Of a stretch of 64,000 nucleotides of DNA, positions 58,806 to 64,000 are shown one piece after another. The stretch lies in the NCBI GenBank assembly GCA_043228905.1, contig JBHGNT010000018.1:496001-560000 (forward strand), written 5' to 3'. A program made the translations under genes and the position numbers. Within the stretch, counting starts at the first letter, position 1, and every line of letters begins with the position of its first letter. Below the pieces are notes generated by a model, which was not told the origin of the DNA, did no database searches, and saw nothing but the letters and a program-made list of their open reading frames with translations. The DNA is from Azolla caroliniana (taxonomy: Eukaryota; Polypodiophyta).

Positions 58806-59564
58806 ATGGAGAATCAACAAGCTAACAATATGATGGCGATGTTCGAGCGGATGCTACAAGAACAACGGGCAATGTCGGAGATTTCGGCAGTAGTAGAGCG
58901 GCTCGTAGAAAGCAACGGGCAATTCAACAGTAAGGATGTGTCGTGATATTTGTAGGACTACAAGGCAGAGATGCTCTGGTGCCGGATTTCGGAAGGAGTG
59001 CAAGTGACATCCTTCAACCGTGTGGCGACCGACGGGCTTCAAGAGAGTATCCATGGGTTACAACACCAAAATCCGACGTGGGAAGCATTTGAAGAAGCGT
59101 TAAAGACCACGTTCGCCATCGAGGACTCCTCCAAGGCAACGCGGAGGGGATTCGAAGATTGGGTGGAAACGCCAGGTAAAGGGTTGAAGGTCCTCGAAGT
59201 GTTTTCGTCATTCGAAAGTCGGTTCGGGGGGTTGTCCATGAGAGATCAAACTATTCTTGCACCGAACAAAGTCATCATGTTTTTGCAAGCTGTGGACGTC
59301 CGGGACCGGAAAGAGCTTGGAGTGCTTCTAGAGGACACGACCACCGAAAGCGGGCTCACTGAAACGTGGGAAAGCGTGCAGGATATCGTCGCGCGATACA
59401 CGAAGAGGGGACAGTGGCTTGCTGACGAAGAGAAGAGGGTTTCGGAACCGATTCCGAAACCGAGATCTGGATTGGAGGACCGAACACGATCGGAGGGCGC
59501 GTGCAACTATGGAGACTCTGGTCTGAATCGGCAACATCAAACAACCCGTGCTAGCATTGATTGA
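58806..59564 (+). pseudogene. Gypsy element C: gag
   Basis: ATG 58806 (MENQQANNMMAMFERM). Two in-frame stops (TGA and TAG, about 58943-58955) interrupt a gag-like helical protein (PTWEAFEEALKTTFAIED, TRRGFEDWVE). No zinc knuckle is evident. It ends at 59562-59564. Confidence 0.7.
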
Positions 59565-61316
59565 TCATGGATCAGAGATCAATTTGATGTCCAAAGAGTT
59601 CTACCGGAAGGGGAAGTGGCCTATTAACACCAATCATGGATGGAAGATCCGAGCGGCCACTTAAGCAACGAAAGATCTATTTGCGGCTTGTTCGGATGTG
59701 ACGGTGAAGATCGGGGATGTCGATATCGACCAAAATTTCTTTGTACAAGACGAGGTCTCACACTCCGTGATCCTCGGGCAACCCTTTATCACGGCATCAC
59801 GGATGGAGACGAAGGTGCTCGATAGCGGTGTGGCTTTTGCACGAATTCGGAGCCAAAACGGAGGGAAATCCGTCCAATTCCTAACGGTGCCGGCAAATCA
59901 TGAAAGGAACAAGAGAGAGCTCTTGTCCCAAACGAAGATGGATTTTTAGATCGGACGGTTGCGGAGTGGGGAAGTGATAGTCCGATAAGCCCTGATACCC
60001 CACACAGGAAGAAGACTCTCAGAGCAAAACAAGTACGACTCGGTCCGGATGGGGCATCAACGTATGCAGCCATAGCCGGAGGAATGAAGAAAGAATACCG
60101 AAAGGTAGAGAGGAAGTTACGGTCGGCATCAAGAATAAAAGAAGATGAAGAAATCGTGGGGGTAGTCGAAGAAGTGTTCTATGGGAGCATGCTACAATGG
60201 CTTGAAGAACTTGTGGAGGGTAAAAACCAAGAAGACCAGGTATTCCCGGTGGAATCGGTCGAGATGTACGAGATCATTGCGAAAATGGGGCCGGATGCGT
60301 TCCGCAAAGAAGAAGTAATGGTAAGTACGATTTGCAAGACCGTGGAGAAGAAAGTGAAACCGGCCACAGGACCGCTACCCGCCGATAGAGAACAAAAGAG
60401 GAAAGAAGTCTCGGGAGATCCAACACTTCGAAAGTCCGTGGATATTGGACATGCCTTCTCGGATGAGACCTGAAAGAAACTTCGGATCGGTGGAGGTGGT
60501 TTCCTCTCACAAAAAGAAGAAGAATGGTTTCGTGAGATGTTGGAACAACATGGAAAAGCATTTGCATTTACATCGAAGGAGATAGGGCGCGTTGATCCGA
60601 AGATAGTGGAGCCGATGATGATCTTCACGATTGACCATGTGCCGTGGAGCCTAAAGCCGATTCCGGTGCCATAGGCGCATATTCCGAAAGTCATCGACTT
60701 GCTCAAGGAGAAGGTGGCGATGGGGATTCTAGAGCAATCAAACGCTCCGTACTCAAATTGATGGTTTACGGTTCCGAAGAAGAATGGGTCACTCCGATTT
60801 ATCCAAGACTTGCAACCGGTGAACAAGGTCACGATCCGGAATTCTGGAGTCGGTCCGATAGTGGACGAATTTGTGGAAGCATTTGCCGGTCGCGCGATAT
60901 ACTCCATCAGAGACCTATACCTCGGATATGACCAATTCCAACTAGCCGTGGAGAGTCGAGACATCACTACCATGCAGACACCGATAGGATTAGTCCGGAT
61001 GTGTACGCTACCACAAGGCGTGACGAACTCAGTCGCACATATGATGAATGCGATGAATAAGGTGCTAGGGGATTGCATACCAGAGATAACGATGCCGTTC
61101 CTAGATGACAGTCCGATGAAAGGGTGTGCGGTGGAAGAAAAAGATGAAGCTATGGATGAACGGGGATGCCGAAGGTTCGTAGTCAACCATATCTGTGATT
61201 GTGAGAAAGTGTTACGGAAGTTAGAAGATGTGCATCTAACACTTTCCGGAGAGAAATCGGCATTCGGACAAGAAGAAATATTGGTAGTCGGACATCTATG
61301 TGGGCTAAGATATTGG
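59520..61316 (+). pseudogene. Gypsy element C: protease and reverse transcriptase
   Basis: The aspartic protease remnant reads LALIDHGSEINLM, so the usual DSG is DHG. After several stops the RT reads TIDHVPWSLKPIPVP, VPKKNGSLRFIQDLQPVN, SIRDLYLGYDQFQLAVES and LPQGVTNSVAH, with FLDD as the catalytic box. The sequence stops at VVGHLCG (about 61312) before RNase H and meets a piece of another element. Gypsy A and D share this RT type, which I could not assign to a standard plant lineage by eye. Confidence 0.82.
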
Positions 61317-61460
61317 AGATTAAAGGTAAAGCATACCTATTCCTTATAGTGACTTTATTTAAGCCTCGATAGTCCACGACCAAACGAAGGGAGCTGTCCT
61401 TTTTCTTCACAAAAAAGATAGGAGCACCAGCTGGAAACTTTAAATGTCGAATAAACCCAT
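61313..61460 (-). pseudogene. Chromovirus-like Gypsy RT fragment
   Basis: Minus strand reads [20 protein letters not shown] and then [19 protein letters not shown], typical of plant chromoviruses. Only about 45 residues remain, abutting the Gypsy C RT at about 61313. Confidence 0.8.
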
Positions 61461-61783
61461 GTGAAAATACATGTAATGAGAGCTAAAGACTGGTGTTGAT
61501 TCGAATTGATTTGAAAATACATGTATGCCCTTATTTATAGGTTCCTATAGAATAGCTTAGAGATTTCTAGAATGTTCTAGAATGTTCTAGACCTAGAATG
61601 CTCTAGGACATTCTAGAACATTCTAGAATAATCTAGAGGTTTTACAATAATCAATGTAATACAAGTAGCTTTTATTGTTTCATATAACAATAAGCTATCT
61701 TAATGGTTGAGGTTTTCAAGTATGGATTACAAGGTTAGAGGTTCAAGTTCGGGTGACGCCATAATGGTCATGTGTTCATGACA
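61461..61783. mobile_element. LTR remnant with heat-shock-element-like array and tRNA-like module
   Basis: 61573-61640 has alternating TTCTAGAATGTTCTAGAATG units, which fit the nTTCnnGAAn heat-shock element. A tRNA-like module follows (box A-like at 61696, box B-like GGTTCAAG at 61740). The end TTCATGACA matches 54004. Probably it belongs to the same element as the RT fragment. Confidence 0.55.
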
Positions 61784-62211
61784 AGTAGATAGCAAAGAGA
61801 AAGATAAGAAACTTGTGAATCACACGAGTATACTATATTAATTGGTACTTAGGTTGTTAAGAAAGAAGTAGATGCATAAATCGTGAATCCCACGAATAAT
61901 TTTTATATTGATCAATACTTAATCCAAAAAAATAACCAACCCTTATACATCTTTCTCTCCTCCTTATATAAGGACGAAAGAGGCTAAGTATAGCTTCTTG
62001 CTTTTCTAAAGTTGCATACTTTACTTTTCCCACTACAATTTCCTAAATTTAGCATTCATGCTTGCTAGATGTGCATGCGTAATTTTATTAGTGTGCATAT
62101 AAATAAAGTTTTCACGCATTCTAAAAATGTATGAGTTACCTTTTAATAAAGGTAGCCGAAAATAAAGGTTTTATACATATTAAATCTACATTTGAAACAC
62201 TCAGAATAAGT

Positions 62212-62265
62212 TAGTATAATGGTAAGGTTGGAGTTTGTTTGCGTGGAGGTGTAGGGTTCGAATCT
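62212..62265 (+). other. tRNA-like module in Gypsy D LTR (best preserved)
   Basis: Box A TAGTATAATGG at 62212-62222 and box B GGTTCGAATCT at 62255-62265, starts 43 nt apart. Box B fits the tRNA consensus GGTTCRANNCC except for the last base. Confidence 0.72.
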
Positions 62266-62279
62266 TGCCCTATGCACGT

Positions 62280-62804
62280 TGTCGTGAAGATTTTCGGCTA
62301 TAGTGTGAAACCGGGGTGGAATGGGCAAGTTGGTGGTGTGCAACATGTGCACATGTATACTAGGATATGGTGTATAGAAAGAGCAGGGTAATTTTATCCC
62401 ACATTGTAAGGTCCCTCCCTCCTTGGGCTATAAAAGGTAGGGAGGGGTCACTTATGAGGGGTTGCCTATTTTGAGGGAGAGAGGCATACCACTTAGGTCG
62501 AGGGTTTCCTATTCAGTTTTAGGGTTTCAGTTAGGGTTTTACTATACTTCGCTACTTGCTTATTCTTTAGGGTTTTCTCATAATCGTTTGGTGCGGCCAT
62601 GGCAGCCACCATTGTAAAGCATTTATGTTTCTTTAAACTACCTTGTTGAGTATCTTGCCTCCGTTTATTCTATGTTATTGTCTTATTCTTTCTCATCTCC
62701 TCTTGAGCTAAGCTTCCATTTTGCGTGTTATTCTTTCTCCTCTACTCCCTAGTCCGAGACCCCCGTGGTCCCGCCCCTTCTACACGCACGCGCGTAACAA
62801 CGCA
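62280..62804 (+). mobile_element. Solo LTR (525 bp) flanked by ACGT duplications
   Basis: Begins TGTCGTGAAG and ends ACAACGCA. ACGT precedes it (62276-62279) and follows it (62805-62808). The empty site is visible in the sister LTR at 58172-58175 (TTACGTGC in inverse orientation). It has a TATA box (CTATAAAAGG, 62428-62437). An ATG at 62599 opens no long frame. Confidence 0.85.
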
Positions 62805-62995
62805 ACGTAACAGAAATTTTAATGTTTCTTTTATTTATAATTGTGTCTCTTCATCCCGTAAGAGACTCTCACCGGCCTTCTTCATCCGGCTCTTCCTTGC
62901 CGGTTCCTCTTCGTCTGGTTCTCACCGGGTATTTCATTCTCTATCTGGATGGACAAAATGCAATATCCACGTAGTGTGTAAATTACACTATGACA

Positions 62996-64000
62996 CTCAC
63001 CACCTCTAAACCCGCACATCCTCCGGTATGTGCCGAAGTTCCCGATGTTCTATATTCGCCTCCATCCGTATCGCTCTTCGAATCTTCCCTTATGTCGACT
63101 ACGAGTTGAAGTCCACTTTCTTTGCTATCCGCATCGCCGCGATCTTTGTCCGGTTGCTCCTCATTGTCGGTCTCCTCTATGGTTACATAAGATTCGTTGT
63201 TAGTCCGCTTCTTGAAGATCTTCACCCGTTTCCCTGCTATAGGCACTCGTAGTATCGTTCCATCCAACTCACTTAGTCGGTAAGTTCCGTTGTCTAAAAC
63301 TTTCTGAACCACATATGGGCCGAACCACCTTTTTGCAAACTTCCGTACCGTTGTATGTTGATGATCCAAACTACTGTCATAGACAATCACCCAATATCCT
63401 TCTTCAATCTTCCGTGGCCGTAGTCGGTGCTTGGTGTCGAACCGGCTTTTGTTCTGGAGTCGCGCTTCTTGTTGTCGGCGTGACTGAGTTCGTCGCGCCT
63501 TGTGGTAGCGTACACATCCGGACTAATCCTATCGGTGTCCGCATGGTAGTGATGTCTCGGCTCTCCACGGCTAGTTAGAATTGGTCATATCCGGAGTATA
63601 GGTCTCCGATGGAGTATATCGCGCGACCGGCAAATGCTTCCACAAATTCGTCCACTATCGGACCGACTCTGGAATTCCGGATCGTGACCTTGTTCACCGG
63701 TTGCAAGTCTTGGATAAATCGGAGTGACCCATTCTTCTTCGGAACTGTAAACCATCGATTTGAGTACGGAGCGTTTGATGGCTCTAGAATCCCTATCGCC
63801 ACCTTCTCCTTGAGCAAGTCGATGACTTTCGGAATATGCGCCCGTGGCACCGGAATCGGCTTCAGGCTCCACGGCACATGGTCAATCGTGAAGATCACCA
63901 TCGGCTCCACTATCTTCGGATCAACGCGCCCTATCTCCTTCGATGTAAATGCAAATGCTTTTCCATGTTGTTCCAACATCTCACGAAACCATTCTTCTTC
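62996..64000 (-). pseudogene. Gypsy element D: RT and integrase C terminus with a large internal deletion
   Basis: Minus strand from the window edge: RT (63979-63480: TIDHVPWSLKPIPVP, FIQDLQPVNKVTIRN, SIGDLYSGYDQF, LPQGATNSV) is joined near 63470 to the integrase C terminus (RFDTKHRLRPRKIEEG, VYDSSLDHQHT, WFGPYVV). RNase H and the integrase core are deleted. A stop follows SGYDQF. The 5' part lies beyond the window. Confidence 0.83.

Larger units (their letters stand above)
61784..62995 (-). mobile_element. 3' LTR of Gypsy element D, split by a solo LTR
   Basis: Minus strand: starts TGTCATAGTGTAA at 62995, next to a purine tract (GAGGTGGTGAG), and matches the Gypsy C LTR to its base 58664. 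The last 80 bp are missing at 61784. The solo LTR 62280-62804 interrupts it. Confidence 0.82.

Noticed and set aside
60179-61186. A 335-codon minus-strand frame
   Set aside because: Antisense shadow of the Gypsy C RT, which has the recognisable motifs on the plus strand.
34112-62265. Functional tRNA genes
   Set aside because: Boxes A and B have the right spacing, but T-stem and acceptor pairing are lost in the copies examined, so they are tRNA-derived only.

Overview
The window looks like nuclear DNA of a flowering plant, probably not a grass; the sequence does not let me name the species. It has intron-bearing genes with GT-AG splice sites, an intact plant phosphatidylinositol 4-kinase gamma gene, plant type II metacaspases, and much LTR-retrotransposon, LINE, hAT, MITE and microsatellite DNA. 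Only four loci look like working host genes: the PI4K-gamma gene (4253-6301, +) and three two-exon metacaspase genes on the minus strand (7568-9419, 24318-25781, 40898-42340).

Layout. 1-4250 is intergenic DNA plus the probable promoter and 5' leader of PI4K-gamma. From about 6.1 to 45.8 kb the host DNA is a degenerate tandem array. Each unit holds a piece of the PI4K-gamma 3' end (+), about 1 kb of spacer, a metacaspase (-), and 1-3 kb of upstream flank. Five metacaspase loci are visible: three intact, two broken (17.1-18.8 and 38.5-39.4 kb). There are also four PI4K 3'-end fragments (10.4, 16.0, 22.8 and 40.0 kb) and a possible metacaspase exon relic near 22.65 kb. MITEs at the same site in two units (27.1 and 43.6 kb) show that some duplications came after MITE insertion.

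Mobile DNA interrupts the array. There is a LINE and a Copia fragment at 11.2-15.96 kb. A nested block fills 27.8-38.5 kb: a Copia element split by a Gypsy deletion derivative, then a further Gypsy LTR, then a second Copia on the opposite strand. A complete 5068-bp hAT element lies at 45797-50864 with an exact 8-bp target duplication. The right end (54.0-64.0 kb) holds a second LINE-Copia block invaded by Gypsy elements of the same family in both orientations, a solo LTR, and a fragment of another Gypsy lineage.

The observations I rate highest are four. (1) The hAT element carries, between its transposase gene and right end, pieces of two unrelated host genes: a VTI1-type v-SNARE (SNARE motif and membrane anchor) and a MAP kinase exon. 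(2) Several LTRs carry tRNA-derived box A/box B modules whose starts are 43 nt apart in every well-preserved case, as in true tRNA genes. (3) All four clear outer LTR starts of this Gypsy family abut ACGT, and related empty sites in the window also contain ACGT. (4) The metacaspase array includes a lineage in which both catalytic residues are replaced while much of the frame survives.

Limits: homologies were judged by eye from translated motifs and sequence matching. Identities, boundaries of degenerate elements and splice sites are therefore estimates unless exact coordinates are given with a target duplication or splice consensus.
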